This document shows, in pieces, positions 26,301 through 35,903 of a DNA stretch of 64,000 bases. The position numbers and the translations under genes are program-made. Source of the DNA: Trichormus sp. M33_DOE_039 (GTDB taxonomy: Bacteria; Cyanobacteriota; Cyanobacteriia; Cyanobacteriales; Nostocaceae); assembly GCA_015296085.1 (NCBI GenBank), contig DVDT01000033.1, forward strand, positions 1-64,000, read 5' to 3'. The number at the start of each line of letters is the position of its first letter. Positions within the stretch are counted from its first letter, which is position 1. A model generated the notes under the pieces. The model saw nothing but the letters and a program-made list of their open reading frames with translations, made no database searches and was not told the DNA's origin.

Positions 26301-26391
26301 GTTCGCCTTCTTCTGGTCGTAGATTCACCCATTTTAATAGTTGTGCTGGCAAATGCTGATTTGCAGCCAACGAATTAGTTTTCAATTCCAT
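23353..26391 (-). CDS. Transporter-like membrane domain fused to HEAT repeats
   Basis: A protein of 1,012 residues from the ATG at 26391; the frame extends to a GTG at 26436, but that leader is atypical. The N-terminal half (~430 residues) has about twelve hydrophobic helices, resembling MFS or nucleotide-transporter (NTT-like) folds: RTGMMFAFYTTVSIGLRWAED and LVGLKFTDELLRYTFVVSSGP. The C-terminal ~550 residues are HEAT-type helical repeats (RGTAAALLLRQGTPIQKAAATKTLRRML, given in part; LRVRCAVLEMIAAT), presumably cytosolic. Such fusions occur in cyanobacteria; the transported solute is unknown. The HEAT part may recruit a protein partner or form a gate. Confidence 0.7.
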   Translation of the reverse strand: MELKTNSLAANQHLPAQLLKWVNLRPEEGERTGMMFAFYTTVSIGLRWAEDSTVALFLDEYGVGPLPWMYIASAFMGIALVFLYSWLQKIFPLRWVVVAIAPCMVVPLILLVLLHKGLHVSYLAVIVVFLLRLWVDSIYVVNDLNTSIVANQLFNIREIKRTYPIVSSGLLVADVISGFSLPWLLQFARLNRVIIIACGVIILGSAILAYLTYQYRGAFPDAPQRILPQEQASRHRRLEAPLRRYTLQLFAFVGLLQVIGLLIDFQYLQELKLNLGDKELAGFLGLFGGIVGLCELTTQWFFSSRLIERFGVFFSAGLLPIAVGFIVPGVIFVLNLIPGIQSLAFFWGLVGLKFTDELLRYTFVVSSGPVLYQPIPERIRSRMQALSGGTAEAIATGSAGLVIFLTLVIGGNFVTAPVQKWIFIAETAIVAVGCLRVVWVLRSRYVDLLVLSAERGELSASKVGLRAFKQAVVKALEEKGNAADKHSCIDLLAQIDPQGAAEILAGLLFKLAPDLQHHSLEVMLAVGAKSEYASEVKWLLERPPGVVNPEVFALALRYVWLAETHPNLSLLEEYLQPRNHSLVRGTAAALLLRQGTPIQKAAATKTLRRMLTHKREIERINAVKALREAVYLQALRIHVPNLLQDESLRVRCAVLEMIAATRMEEYYSALLKALYYKSTRDTAMRALVKMENEALEMLLQLATNVYKPEVLRMYAWRTIAHISTLEALETLWLHLESSWGMTRYHILRSLLKIQKQSEITNLVDRFQHSRVESLIDQELKFLGEIYAAYIDLKPQQNFENYQTQERVEIIYELLKRALQEMEWDVRERLLLLLRLLYSPEKMQAAAFNLRSESGANLARGLEILEHTVNLPTKSLLLNILDKRSPQEKLSYLVEAGLIEYEQFSASDRIRRMLTLGNFFSDWCLACCFHFAQVNRIRLTINEILLALRHPTGFVREAAIAYLGVVSQRVLLDLLPKLQQDSHPLVATQVQELIQKYPTTSYVGSIYPVSDPV

Positions 26392-26513
26392 TAAAAATGG
26401 CAAAAGTCCTGAACAACTGAGTATTATGTTTCCCACTCAGCTCTCAGGACTATCAGGTTTAATATTTTCAGTAGTGAATTACTTGAACAAACTCAGCATT
26501 CATCACTTTGTGA

Positions 26514-27047
26514 TTATTTTTTGGGCGAAATCAGCATCATCATGTTGCGCCCTTCTTTTTTCGGTGCTTGCTGTACTTCACCGAATGGTTCTAAATCCGT
26601 AGCCATTCGTTTCAGTAAGGTTTCTGCTAAATCACTGTGTTGGATTTCTCGACCTCGGAACATCACAGTCGCCTTGACTTTATCGCCATCTTTCAAGAAG
26701 CGTTCCGCTTGCTTCACACGCACATTGTAGTCGTGTTCCTCAATCTTGTAACGCATCTTTACTTCTTTGACATCGGCCGTGTGCTGTTTTTTCCGGGCTT
26801 CCCGCGCTTTCTTTTCCTGCTCAAACTTGTATTTCCCGTAGTCCATGATCCGACATACTGGCGGGTCAGCCTTGTCACTGAGCAGCACTAGATCCAGCTC
26901 CTTTTCTTCTGCTAGTTGCAGAGCTTCCTGGGGAGTCAGAATTCCTAGCTGGGAGCCGTCAGTGTCAATGACTCGAATTTTTGGGAAGCGAATTCTTTCG
27001 TTAATTTGGGGCAGATCGCGAGTTCTTTTTTTCTCAATCACAGGCAT
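26514..27047 (-). CDS. infC: Translation initiation factor IF-3
   Basis: A protein of 177 residues, full length for IF-3. The N-terminal domain begins [25 protein letters not shown]; the linker helix [17 protein letters not shown] and the C-terminal domain ([15 protein letters not shown]..., [19 protein letters not shown]) are textbook. IF-3 binds the 30S subunit, blocks premature 50S joining and proofreads the start codon. It has an ordinary ATG rather than the rare AUU of enterobacterial infC. The rpmI-rplT genes do not follow in this window, so it appears monocistronic. Confidence 0.95.
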   Translation of the reverse strand: MPVIEKKRTRDLPQINERIRFPKIRVIDTDGSQLGILTPQEALQLAEEKELDLVLLSDKADPPVCRIMDYGKYKFEQEKKAREARKKQHTADVKEVKMRYKIEEHDYNVRVKQAERFLKDGDKVKATVMFRGREIQHSDLAETLLKRMATDLEPFGEVQQAPKKEGRNMMMLISPKK

Positions 27048-27415
27048 TATAATTAGTGGGGTTCCTTAGTTAAGAATGTGGCTTGGACTGGATTAACTTG
27101 ATTTTGATTTGTGTGGCTCATAGGCACAACACTAAAATAACTGAGGACTTCATCAAGAGTCTATAGTTTTAGGTTAGTTAGTCCACAGAGTAATTTGTGT
27201 TCTCTGTATTTGCTATTCTACTCATTCTGAGAGAATTTCTCTGCAATAGTTAACTTAAATCACATAACCTAGAGAATCATTAACTATTGTAACAATTATT
27301 TTTCAATTCGTTTAATGATAGTTATTAGTCATTATTTCTTCCCCTATACCCTTACACCCCTACACCCCTACACCCCTATCTTTACAATAGAATTGAATTC
27401 ATCAATCATATTGGG
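27048..27415. other. Intergenic region between infC and hydrolase, with C-rich tandem tract
   Basis: This divergent spacer of 368 bp carries both promoters. A tandem ~10-nt tract (CCCCTAYACC units, about four) lies at 27341-27379, ~37 bp before the hydrolase start. Otherwise it is AT-rich with no convincing site that I can name. Confidence 0.4.
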
Positions 27416-28354
27416 ATGATCGCACTAAACTGGCAACAAAGAGTAGGGAATCAAAGAGACTGGGTATGGCGTGGTTGGCAAATTCGTTATACCTATATTC
27501 GCTCTAACCAAACTTCCCAGAACACAACGCCTCTCATTCTATTACATGGGTTTGGGGCTTCTATTGGTCATTGGCGACATAATTTAGAAGTTTTAGGCCA
27601 ATTTCATACAGTCTATGCACTGGATATGCTAGGTTTTGGCGGTTCGGAAAAAGCCCCAGCTAACTACAGCATAGAACTGTGGGTAGAGCAAGTATATGAG
27701 TTTTGGCAAGCTTTTATTCGTCAACCAGTTGTATTGGTAGGGAATTCTAACGGTTCTCTAGTGTCTCTAGCCGCCGCCGCCGCACATCCAGAGATGGTAA
27801 AAGGGATTGTGATGATGAGTTTACCTGATCCATCATTAGAACAAGAAGCGATCCCCCCCATTCTCAGACCTTTGGTCAAAACAATCAAAAATATAGTAGC
27901 TTCGCCAATTTTTTTAAAGCCTGTATTTTACTTTGTGCGACGGCCTAGTGTCTTACGTCGCTGGGCTAGTCTGGCTTATGCTAATCCCGAAGCCATTACT
28001 GATGAATTGATAGACATTTTGGCTGGCCCTCCCCAAGATAGGGGTTCAGCTCGTGCTTTTAGTGCTTTGTTTAAAGCTGCGATCGCTATTAATTTTAGTC
28101 CCAGTGTCAAAGCACTACTACCCAATATCACTGCTCCCATGCTGTTAATTTGGGGACAAAAAGACCGCTTTGTCCCGCCTATACTGGCTAATCAATTCAC
28201 TCAGTATAATCAAAAACTGCAACTGCTAACTCTAGAAGATGTGGGTCATTGTCCCCATGATGAATGTCCAGAGCAGATCAACAAAGTTATTTTAGATTGG
28301 ATTGATCAATCTCTTCCACAAGAAGATACTAAGACATTGCCACGTAGCAAGTAG
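27416..28354 (+). CDS. Alpha/beta-hydrolase, pheophytinase-like group
   Basis: A cytosolic hydrolase of 312 residues with all the fold's marks: oxyanion segment LLHGFGASIGHWRHN, nucleophile elbow VGNSNGS with Ser111, acid Asp250 in WGQKDRFVPP and base His278 in VGHCPHDECPEQIN. The GHCPHDE-PE ending is typical of the plant/cyanobacterial group that includes chlorophyll-related hydrolases such as pheophytinase, so a tetrapyrrole ester is a possible substrate; this is family inference. It is divergent from infC. The stop codon lies inside the left arm of the hairpin at 28351-28415. Confidence 0.8.
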   Translation: MIALNWQQRVGNQRDWVWRGWQIRYTYIRSNQTSQNTTPLILLHGFGASIGHWRHNLEVLGQFHTVYALDMLGFGGSEKAPANYSIELWVEQVYEFWQAFIRQPVVLVGNSNGSLVSLAAAAAHPEMVKGIVMMSLPDPSLEQEAIPPILRPLVKTIKNIVASPIFLKPVFYFVRRPSVLRRWASLAYANPEAITDELIDILAGPPQDRGSARAFSALFKAAIAINFSPSVKALLPNITAPMLLIWGQKDRFVPPILANQFTQYNQKLQLLTLEDVGHCPHDECPEQINKVILDWIDQSLPQEDTKTLPRSK

Positions 28355-28415
28355 GGTGCGTCAGCTTAAGCAAGTTATTTCATCACGAAAATTAATTTAA
28401 GCTGACGCACCCTAC
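28351..28415. repeat. 19-bp inverted repeat overlapping the hydrolase stop codon
   Basis: Arms 28351-28369 and 28397-28415 are perfect complements (GTAGGGTGCGTCAGCTTAA) around a 27-nt loop. The TAG stop at 28352-28354 is in the left arm. The GTAGGGTG start resembles the hairpin at 38463-38487, a common type of dispersed repeat in cyanobacteria. It may double as a terminator. Confidence 0.65.
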
Positions 28416-28525
28416 AAAATATTTATTCTTTGGTAACTAACCTAAGTAAAAAAGAAAGTACCTCTAGTCGCTCTATTACTGTCTTGATTGGTAATGGTTA
28501 CTTCGACACCCGTAACCTTAATTAA

Positions 28526-28879
28526 CTAGCCAATAGTAACTTGTGTAGTATCTACGGATGTCGTGCCGTGTACATTTCGAGCGACAGACATCATTTTGTT
28601 GAGGATTTCTTGGCTAGGAACTTTCCCTTTCAAAACTATAGTACCAGCAGTCTGAGCTACCCATAGGGAATCTACATTTTTTAGTTGTGCATCTTGGTCA
28701 AATGCCAATGCTACCCGCTTGGCTAAACCGCTTTGGTCATATTCTCCGTTTAATCCTAAACGCTCTGGTGGAATTGATTGGGTAGCGGTGGAGGTAGCAG
28801 CTTGCTGTACTTGGGGGGTGGGATTTACTTGAGCGTTTTGAGGTTTTTCCATCCCGAAAATTCTTTGCAACCAACCCAT
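28526..28879 (-). CDS. BON-domain protein
   Basis: A protein of 117 residues. The ATG at 28879 is chosen because AGGAGAA lies 9 nt upstream; the frame extends to 28957 but without such a site. After a short amphipathic start (MGWLQRIFGMEK) and a Gln/Thr/Pro-rich linker, residues ~45-117 form a BON-like domain: SGLAKRVALAFDQDAQLKNVD, then a strand GTIVLKGKVPSQEILNKM and NVHGTTSVDTTQV. BON domains bind phospholipid or partner proteins. There is no signal peptide. The function is unknown. Confidence 0.7.
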   Translation of the reverse strand: MGWLQRIFGMEKPQNAQVNPTPQVQQAATSTATQSIPPERLGLNGEYDQSGLAKRVALAFDQDAQLKNVDSLWVAQTAGTIVLKGKVPSQEILNKMMSVARNVHGTTSVDTTQVTIG

Positions 28880-29230
28880 AAGTATTGTTCTCCTGAAACT
28901 ACGTAGAATTACACCCTCAATATAAAAGTTTTGTGAACTGTCTACATCTGCCTGCAAAAAGATATGCAGTCAGCAAAACATCTGCTGTCAGTATGATGTA
29001 GTCTTAACTTTTGTCTAGTGAAGAGTAGAAGGGGTGCAGGGATTGAGTTTAAAATAAAATACAAGACTTATAATTTATTCACCTAGTAAACAGTACGTGT
29101 AAGGCGGCTATCATACCAATTCAAAATTCAAAATTAAGAAAGTCAGATGTAGTCTGGGTTTCCATCTTTACATCTGTTGTTTGATTTTAAAGAATTGGTA
29201 TTAATGCTGCCTGAGCCTGTTTTGGCAAAG

Positions 29231-29752
29231 ATGAAACATACCCTTTCAGTTTTGGTAGAAGATGAGGCGGGGGTTCTGTCCCGCATTGCCAGTTTATTTG
29301 CGCGTCGTGGCTTTAATATCGAAAGCCTGGCGGTTGGTTCGGGTGAGCAGGGGGGCGTTTCCCGGATTACGATGGTTGTACCTGGTGACGATCGCGTAAT
29401 TGAACAACTCACCAAGCAACTATACAAGTTGGTCAATGTCCTCAAGGTACAGGATATTACAGAAACTCCTTGTGTCGAAAGAGAATTGATGCTTTTGAAG
29501 GTGAGTGCTACTAGCAGCAACCGTTCTGAAGTCATCGAACTAGCTCAGATTTTCCGGGCGCGTGTAGTAGATGTGGCGGAAGATTCTCTGACTTTAGAGG
29601 TTGTAGGCGACCCTGGTAAAATGGTGGCGATTGTACAAGTGCTACAAAAGTTTGGCATTCGGGAAATTGCCCGCACTGGCAAAATTGCTCTCACTCGTGA
29701 ATCTGGTGTGAATACTGAGTTACTCAAGTCTTTAGAAGCTAAGGCTTCCTGA
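29231..29752 (+). CDS. ilvH: Acetolactate synthase small (regulatory) subunit
   Basis: A protein of 173 residues from the ATG at 29231. The frame is open from 29177, but bacterial IlvH proteins begin at [16 protein letters not shown]. The N-terminal ACT domain (residues ~3-75) shows [17 protein letters not shown], and the C-terminal domain has [19 protein letters not shown] and [15 protein letters not shown]. It binds valine and stimulates the catalytic subunit IlvB in branched-chain amino-acid synthesis. The catalytic gene is not adjacent, as is usual in cyanobacteria. A hairpin terminator follows at 29802-29821. Confidence 0.93.
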   Translation: MKHTLSVLVEDEAGVLSRIASLFARRGFNIESLAVGSGEQGGVSRITMVVPGDDRVIEQLTKQLYKLVNVLKVQDITETPCVERELMLLKVSATSSNRSEVIELAQIFRARVVDVAEDSLTLEVVGDPGKMVAIVQVLQKFGIREIARTGKIALTRESGVNTELLKSLEAKAS

Positions 29753-29801
29753 GATAAAATCGCCAACAGCCCGACGAATAGAAATCGCGGCTACAAGAAA
29801 C

Positions 29802-29821
29802 TAGCCTGCGGAAGCAGGCTA
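29802..29821 (+). terminator. Rho-independent-like terminator after ilvH
   Basis: TAGCCTGC and GCAGGCTA form an 8-bp stem with a GGAA loop, followed by TATCTATTTTTC. It is placed 50 bp after the ilvH stop and also suits the convergent kinase gene. Confidence 0.65.
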
Positions 29822-29861
29822 TATCTATTTTTCAATATGGCTAAGTGCAAATTTTGTGAAG

Positions 29862-32800
29862 CTATACTCCAATTTCAATAATAAATTCTGTACCTTCACC
29901 CAAAACCGAGTTGCAATATAATTTTCCACCGTGAGTTTCTTCAATAATTTGTCGAGCGATCGCCAAGCCTAAACCTGTGCCTTTACCCACAGCTTTAGTA
30001 GTAAATAAATGGTCAAATATTTTTTGTTTAATTTCTGGACTCATCCCCTTACCATTATCAGCAATAGTAATTTTTACTAGATTATTTTCGACTGAAGTTG
30101 TAATAAAAATTCGGTTAGGATTAGCTTTGATTTCCTGAAGGCTCAGTCTGTAGTTTGCTTCTTCTAATGCGTCAATAGCATTCGCCAGCAAATTCATAAA
30201 TACCTGATTTAATTGGCCAGGAAAGCATTCAATTTGAGGTAAATTCCCGTAGTTGGTAATCACCTCAATAGCAGGACGTTGTTCATTGGCTTTGAGACGA
30301 TGTTTTAAAATTAAAATCGTGCTATCAATACCTTGGTGAATGTTAAATGGTACTTTATAGTCTTTATCGGCACGAGAAAAAGTGCGGAGGCTGGTGCTGA
30401 TGTTTTTAATTCTGTCGCACGCCATAGTCACAGAATCAATCATCTTAGGCAAGTCTTCTAAGATATAATCTAAGTCTATTTCTTCAGCATGATTTTTAAT
30501 TTCATCACTCGTATTGGGCAAGGTTGTTTGATAGAGTTTTAAATGTTCAATAATATCGGCAATAGTAGGTTTAGCCTGTTTAATCGTGGCAGCAATAAAG
30601 CCTAAAGGATTATTCATTTCGTGAGCAACACCAGCAACTAAGTTACCCAACGCAGACATTTTTTCACTTTGAACAATTTGTAATTGAGCATTTTGTAAAT
30701 CATTCAATGCTTGTTGCAAATCAAGTGATTTCTGCTGCAAGGCAAGTTCAGTTTCTTTGCGTAAGCGCAGCTCGTCGTAGACACCGCTAACATCCCGCAT
30801 CACAACTACCGCACCAACTTTGTTACCCCCAGAATCGAGGATTGCTTGTCCGCTAGCTATTAAAGTCCTCTTAGAACCATGCTTGGGAGCAATTACCATT
30901 TCTGCATTTTCGACTATTTCCCCTTGCAAGGCGCGAAACAAAGGAATTTCCGTGATGGGTAGGGGTGTTTGACCATCCACTTGATAAAGATCAAAGTGTT
31001 CTGACCATTTTTCTGGCGGCAATGATTCTACTGGTAAGCCATGAAACTCACGAGTTGCCTGATTAAACAAAGTCAACTTGCCACTAGCATCACAAACAAC
31101 AATCCCATCTGTAATATTGTGAATGATGGCATTTAAAAATTCTCTTTCTTTGGCGAGAGATGCTTCTATTTGTTGTAATTGTGCCAGTGATGCCCGTAAT
31201 GAATTAGATTTTTCTTGCTCTCGCTCATAAAGTTGGGCATTTTCTAGGGAAATCGCAGCTTGAGTGCATAGCAAATTCAGCAGTTCAACGCGATCGCTCG
31301 TAAACGCGCCTATCGCTAAATTATTTTCTAGATATAAAATGCCCATCAACTTCCCTTGATGCAAAATCGGGCTACACAAGATACTCTTAGGCTGCTGACG
31401 CATGATGTAGGGGTCATTAGCTAAGGTCGGATCGGCACTGGCATTAATTAGCACAGCAGTATGCCTGCTGTGCTGAACTTTGTAAATTAGCTTTAAGGGA
31501 ATATCTTGACTCTCCTCGACGGGAAGGGATTGCAACACAACTAGCTCCGTCCCCACGGTAATTGACCCTCTAATTAGCAGGGAATTGTCCCGTAACAGCA
31601 TGAGTACGCATTTATCAGCACCCGCATTTTCGATAACGATAGATAGTAACGATGAAAGCAGTTTTTCGAGTTTAATTTCGCCGGAAATAGTTTGAGAAGC
31701 TTTGAGAATGGTAGCTAAATCTAAAGCTACGGAGACATTGCTACTAGAAGTGGTGGAACAGCTAGATGTGACACTCCCCAAGGCGAAGATAGTTTCGTTA
31801 GTGGAAAGGGGAGAACGAGTTTGCTGTAATATGGGAGCAAGTAGTAAGGGATAGCGTTTTTCCAGGTCAGCGACTTTGGCTTTAGCACCCCAATGAGCAT
31901 AGCCGTAGTAAGCTTGGGTCATGTATTCTTGAGCAATTTGCTCTTTGCCCCAGTCGAGGTAAAATTTAGCTGCCAGTTCATTGGCGAGTGCTTCTTCTTG
32001 GATGTAATCGTTTTCCTTCGCTCCAGATATGGCGCGATCGTACAAATCTATAGCTGCGGCTTTGTTGCCTTGCACTCGCTCTCGTTCCGCCTCAACTAGA
32101 TGAAACTTGTGCAAGAAATTCATCGGGGCATGAGTTGCCCAGTACTTAAGTTTTTCTTGATTGGCAGTGATGTTTGCCTCTATTTGCTGCTGTTCTGGGA
32201 TTGAAAGTTGCCCAAACCATGCTAACTGAGCTAAGGACTCATAGAAGTGAAAAATAGGTACATATAGGAAAGCAAGGATAGCATCCAAATACTGTTTTGC
32301 TTGCCCAGCCTGTTCTACAGCTTGCTCAAACTCTGAAAACAGATAGGACACAATCAATTTATTAATCCACAGCAATGCTAATCCGGTGCGATCGCCCCCT
32401 GCTTCAAATAATGGCAGTTGATGCTGTTCATTGTAGGCTGCACCGCTCAACACTAGTACATGATCTGCATCCCCCATTAAATTGAGCAGAATTTGTCGTA
32501 TCAACTGGGCATAAGTCAAAGTGAGATTTTGCTTGAGTTGCTTGAGTGCTTCACAATAGCCAGTAGCTTCCGATTCTAGTTGCGTTAAATTCCGTCCAGC
32601 AAAATAAGAGTAAAAAATATAGTTGTATGCAGAGTAGCCCGCGAAAGCCAAATCACCTACATCTAAACAACTACAATAAGCCATCTGCAAGGGTTGTAAT
32701 GTTTCACGCAAGGGCATTTTCCCATGCCTTGTGTATACATACACCAGTAATAAAGTTTTCCCTTTCAATTTAGAATTTTGATAATGTGAAAGTAAGTCAA

Positions 32801-35800
32801 GGGCTAGCTGACCGTATTCATAACCTAATTCGACGTTTCCGAAAACACCACACATCAATATTCCATAGGAGACATAGCTAAAGGTCGAGGTTGACTCATT
32901 GCCATAGACGACAGACAGATAAACCTTTTTTAAAATCACCAGTAAATACAGCAGTGGCTCAGACAAATAAGCGCAGGGTGCTACTGAGGTTAAAATTCGA
33001 GCCGCCGCCAGGATGTTCGCATCCTCGGCTGCGCTGAGGTGGAGTAACTCGCTAGGTATCCGCTCTCCAATTGCATCTGAGACGGTACGGAAAGCTTCCG
33101 CCACGTCGTCTTGGTTTGGTGCTGTGGGCAGTTCCACTCCCAATTGCTTTAAGATGGCCAGTGCTGCCGCGATCGCTTGGGTAAATCGACCCTGGGCGGT
33201 GAATGCCTCAATTTGCACCTCATAAACACTGATTCGATCTAATGGAGTTTGAGCATGATTGAGGACAATGCTAGCAAAAGCTGTCATCTGCTCTAAATCA
33301 CCGCTCAGATAGGCGGCTTCTATAGCGACTTGATGAAGTGCTAAGGTCAACTCATACTGATGCTGCCAACTGTTTTGGACAAGTAATTTAATGCCAACCT
33401 GGGCATATTTGCAGGCGGCAGTGTAGGCGGTCGCCGCTTTGGCCTTGCGACTTGCTATCAGGTTAAATTCAGCCAATGTTTGACGTTCTGCCGATTGAGT
33501 GATTGATTCAGCCGCAACATTGAGTTGACTGACAATTTCAAAAATGCGCTCTTCGCGGTTACTTTCGGGGGTCTTACTCAGGAGTAACTGGCCAATCTTC
33601 AGGTGAACGGATTGTTTTTGATCGGCGGGAATGAGAGAGTATGCCGCTTGTTGTACCCGATCATGTAAAAATCTATATGTAACAATCTCAGAATTTTCTC
33701 GGTCAACACCCTTCTGCCTTGCCCGAAGGGAAGAATTAAGTTTTAAAATTGCCTCTTTGCTTCGCCCATTTGGGTCTGATTCCCCCACTAATTGTTCTTT
33801 CTGCCTTTCTTCAACAGCTCGATATTCTTCCCCAACATAAAACTTATAAACTTCACTTTGGGGTAAAATCAAACCTTCCTGCAAAGCTGTCCATAAACTT
33901 GCAGCTGCCTCAATTTGGGATTGTTCAGAAACGATCGCCAACGTCCCTAAATCAAACTGATTGCCAATACAGGCTGCCAGTTGCAAAATATCTTGAGTTT
34001 GGGATGGCAATTTCTGAAGCTGTTGAACCATAAATTCCACCACATCATCGGTGAGAGCGAGCGATCGCACTTGCCCGACATCACACTGCCAAAAACCTAC
34101 CTCCCAATCAAAGGTAATCAGCCCATCTTCATGTAGTGCTTTCAGAAACTGAGTTGTAAAAAAGGGATTGCCTTTGGCTTTTTGATAAACCAACTCTGTC
34201 AACGGCAATGCTTGTTTGGCGGCACAACACAGCGAGTCGGCAATGAGATGGTTGATATCTGCTTGACTCAAGGTTGCTAGGGTCAGAGTGTTGACACGGG
34301 AGGATGTCTGTGCAATTTCATCTAGCGTTAACATCAGTGGATGAGCGGCAAACACCTCGTTATCGCGGTATGCACCAATAATGAATAGATAACCGCAATT
34401 GCTCTGAGCCATCAATAGTTTCAGCAAATTGAGTGATGCCGAATCTGCCCATTGCAAATCATCGAGAAACATGACCAACGGATGTTCTCTGGTCGTGAAC
34501 ACCTGAATAAACTTTTGGAACAGCAGATTGAAACGATTCTGTGCTGCACTACCCGATATTTCAGCGATCGCAGGCTGTTTGCCAATAATCTGCTCTAATT
34601 CAGGAATCACTTCGATCAGGACTTGCCCATTCTCTCCCAGTGCCGCTAAAATCTGACTTTGCCATTGCTCCAGTTGGGCATGGTTTTCACTCAGCAACTG
34701 TCCCATCAGGTCACGAAAGGCTTGTACAAAAGCAGACAGAGGAATGTTGCGGTTGAACTGGTCGTACTTACCTTTGATAAAATAACCCTTTGACCGCAGG
34801 ATGGGCTTATGCACTTCATTGACGACTGCGGTTTTGCCAATACCAGAGAAACCTGCTACTAGCATTAATTCGGATGCACCATTAGCAACCCGTCCAAATG
34901 CCTCTAGTAAAGACTGCACCTCCGATTCTCGCCCATAAAGTTTTTCTGAAACCAGGAAGCGATCGCTCACATCACGCTGTCCTAATTCAAACCTGGTGTC
35001 CTGGCTAGGAATTTGCTGACATTTCATTAAGTCATACTTAAGTCCGATCGCACTTTGATAGCGGTCTTCGGCATTCTTGGCCATCAGCTTGCGGATGATT
35101 TCCCCCAACATTAAGGGCAATTTAGGATTCAAATCAGCTATAGCAGGCGGTTGTTTGGCCAGGTGAGAGTGTACCACCTCCATTGGATCGTGAGACTCAA
35201 ACGGCAGTTGTCCTGTCAGCAGTTCAAAAAACGTTACTCCCAACGAGTAAAAATCACTGCGATAATCAATCCCTCGGTTCATGCGACCAGTTTGCTCTGG
35301 TGAAAGGTAAGCTAATGTTCCCTCTAAAACGTTGGGATTTTGAATCTCCTGGGTTTCTCTGGGTAAGAGTGAAGCAATGGAGAAGTCAATCAGCTTAATT
35401 TGTTGAGTATCAGGGTGAATGAGAATGTTCGCCGGCTTGATGTCCTTGTGGATAATCCGCTGTTGGTGTAGATGGTGCAATATATCTGTTAGTTGCAGAG
35501 CAATAGCAAAGAACTCTTCTAAAGTGAGCGAACGTCCTTTGGTGAAGTGGCGCAGAGACATACCACCAAAGTCTTCCATCACCAGTGCATAACCATTACG
35601 ATAAGGTTCAAGGCTGTAGGGTTGGATGATGCCGGGAATGCCTAGATTTTTAGCAATGGTGTACTGATTACGGAACTGTACCAGTTCGCTGAAGTTGGGA
35701 AACTCATTACGTAAAATCTTCACGATTGCAGGGTGTCGATCTGAATTGCGAACTCCCCGATAAACAAGTGTTCTTGTCCCAGCATAGAGTTCTTCAGTGA

Positions 35801-35834
35801 TGCAATAGTCGGGAAAATTAGGTGTCGTTGCCAT
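29862..35834 (-). CDS. Hybrid Ser/Thr kinase - AAA/TPR - GAF - PAS - histidine kinase
   Basis: A 1,990-residue signalling protein from the ATG at 35834, with AGGAGA just upstream; the frame opens at 35879 from a GTG. Order: Ser/Thr kinase (~8-270) with catalytic loop HKDIKPANI near 126-137 and IDFSIAS in place of DFG; an ATPase with Walker A GFSGIGKTAV near 328-337; a long helical TPR-like region; GAF (~1380-1535); PAS (~1560-1685); HisKA with AHEMNNP, His1738; and HATPase with DNGKGM and GTGLGLAI. This family is widespread in filamentous cyanobacteria. It lacks a receiver domain and membrane helices. The DFS replacement recurs in the family and may mean altered Mg2+ handling. Confidence 0.9.
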   Translation of the reverse strand: MATTPNFPDYCITEELYAGTRTLVYRGVRNSDRHPAIVKILRNEFPNFSELVQFRNQYTIAKNLGIPGIIQPYSLEPYRNGYALVMEDFGGMSLRHFTKGRSLTLEEFFAIALQLTDILHHLHQQRIIHKDIKPANILIHPDTQQIKLIDFSIASLLPRETQEIQNPNVLEGTLAYLSPEQTGRMNRGIDYRSDFYSLGVTFFELLTGQLPFESHDPMEVVHSHLAKQPPAIADLNPKLPLMLGEIIRKLMAKNAEDRYQSAIGLKYDLMKCQQIPSQDTRFELGQRDVSDRFLVSEKLYGRESEVQSLLEAFGRVANGASELMLVAGFSGIGKTAVVNEVHKPILRSKGYFIKGKYDQFNRNIPLSAFVQAFRDLMGQLLSENHAQLEQWQSQILAALGENGQVLIEVIPELEQIIGKQPAIAEISGSAAQNRFNLLFQKFIQVFTTREHPLVMFLDDLQWADSASLNLLKLLMAQSNCGYLFIIGAYRDNEVFAAHPLMLTLDEIAQTSSRVNTLTLATLSQADINHLIADSLCCAAKQALPLTELVYQKAKGNPFFTTQFLKALHEDGLITFDWEVGFWQCDVGQVRSLALTDDVVEFMVQQLQKLPSQTQDILQLAACIGNQFDLGTLAIVSEQSQIEAAASLWTALQEGLILPQSEVYKFYVGEEYRAVEERQKEQLVGESDPNGRSKEAILKLNSSLRARQKGVDRENSEIVTYRFLHDRVQQAAYSLIPADQKQSVHLKIGQLLLSKTPESNREERIFEIVSQLNVAAESITQSAERQTLAEFNLIASRKAKAATAYTAACKYAQVGIKLLVQNSWQHQYELTLALHQVAIEAAYLSGDLEQMTAFASIVLNHAQTPLDRISVYEVQIEAFTAQGRFTQAIAAALAILKQLGVELPTAPNQDDVAEAFRTVSDAIGERIPSELLHLSAAEDANILAAARILTSVAPCAYLSEPLLYLLVILKKVYLSVVYGNESTSTFSYVSYGILMCGVFGNVELGYEYGQLALDLLSHYQNSKLKGKTLLLVYVYTRHGKMPLRETLQPLQMAYCSCLDVGDLAFAGYSAYNYIFYSYFAGRNLTQLESEATGYCEALKQLKQNLTLTYAQLIRQILLNLMGDADHVLVLSGAAYNEQHQLPLFEAGGDRTGLALLWINKLIVSYLFSEFEQAVEQAGQAKQYLDAILAFLYVPIFHFYESLAQLAWFGQLSIPEQQQIEANITANQEKLKYWATHAPMNFLHKFHLVEAERERVQGNKAAAIDLYDRAISGAKENDYIQEEALANELAAKFYLDWGKEQIAQEYMTQAYYGYAHWGAKAKVADLEKRYPLLLAPILQQTRSPLSTNETIFALGSVTSSCSTTSSSNVSVALDLATILKASQTISGEIKLEKLLSSLLSIVIENAGADKCVLMLLRDNSLLIRGSITVGTELVVLQSLPVEESQDIPLKLIYKVQHSRHTAVLINASADPTLANDPYIMRQQPKSILCSPILHQGKLMGILYLENNLAIGAFTSDRVELLNLLCTQAAISLENAQLYEREQEKSNSLRASLAQLQQIEASLAKEREFLNAIIHNITDGIVVCDASGKLTLFNQATREFHGLPVESLPPEKWSEHFDLYQVDGQTPLPITEIPLFRALQGEIVENAEMVIAPKHGSKRTLIASGQAILDSGGNKVGAVVVMRDVSGVYDELRLRKETELALQQKSLDLQQALNDLQNAQLQIVQSEKMSALGNLVAGVAHEMNNPLGFIAATIKQAKPTIADIIEHLKLYQTTLPNTSDEIKNHAEEIDLDYILEDLPKMIDSVTMACDRIKNISTSLRTFSRADKDYKVPFNIHQGIDSTILILKHRLKANEQRPAIEVITNYGNLPQIECFPGQLNQVFMNLLANAIDALEEANYRLSLQEIKANPNRIFITTSVENNLVKITIADNGKGMSPEIKQKIFDHLFTTKAVGKGTGLGLAIARQIIEETHGGKLYCNSVLGEGTEFIIEIGV

Positions 35835-35903
35835 ATTACGGTTGAATCTCCTACTTAATAAATGGTTTATAGCCACCACCTTAATGCTTAGAAAATCAGG
35901 ACT

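Noticed and set aside
29041-29176. AAATTCAAAATTAAG tract before ilvH as a regulatory leader
   Set aside because: It matches a simple AT-rich intergenic repeat type common in Nostocales; no leader peptide rich in Val, Leu or Ile was found.
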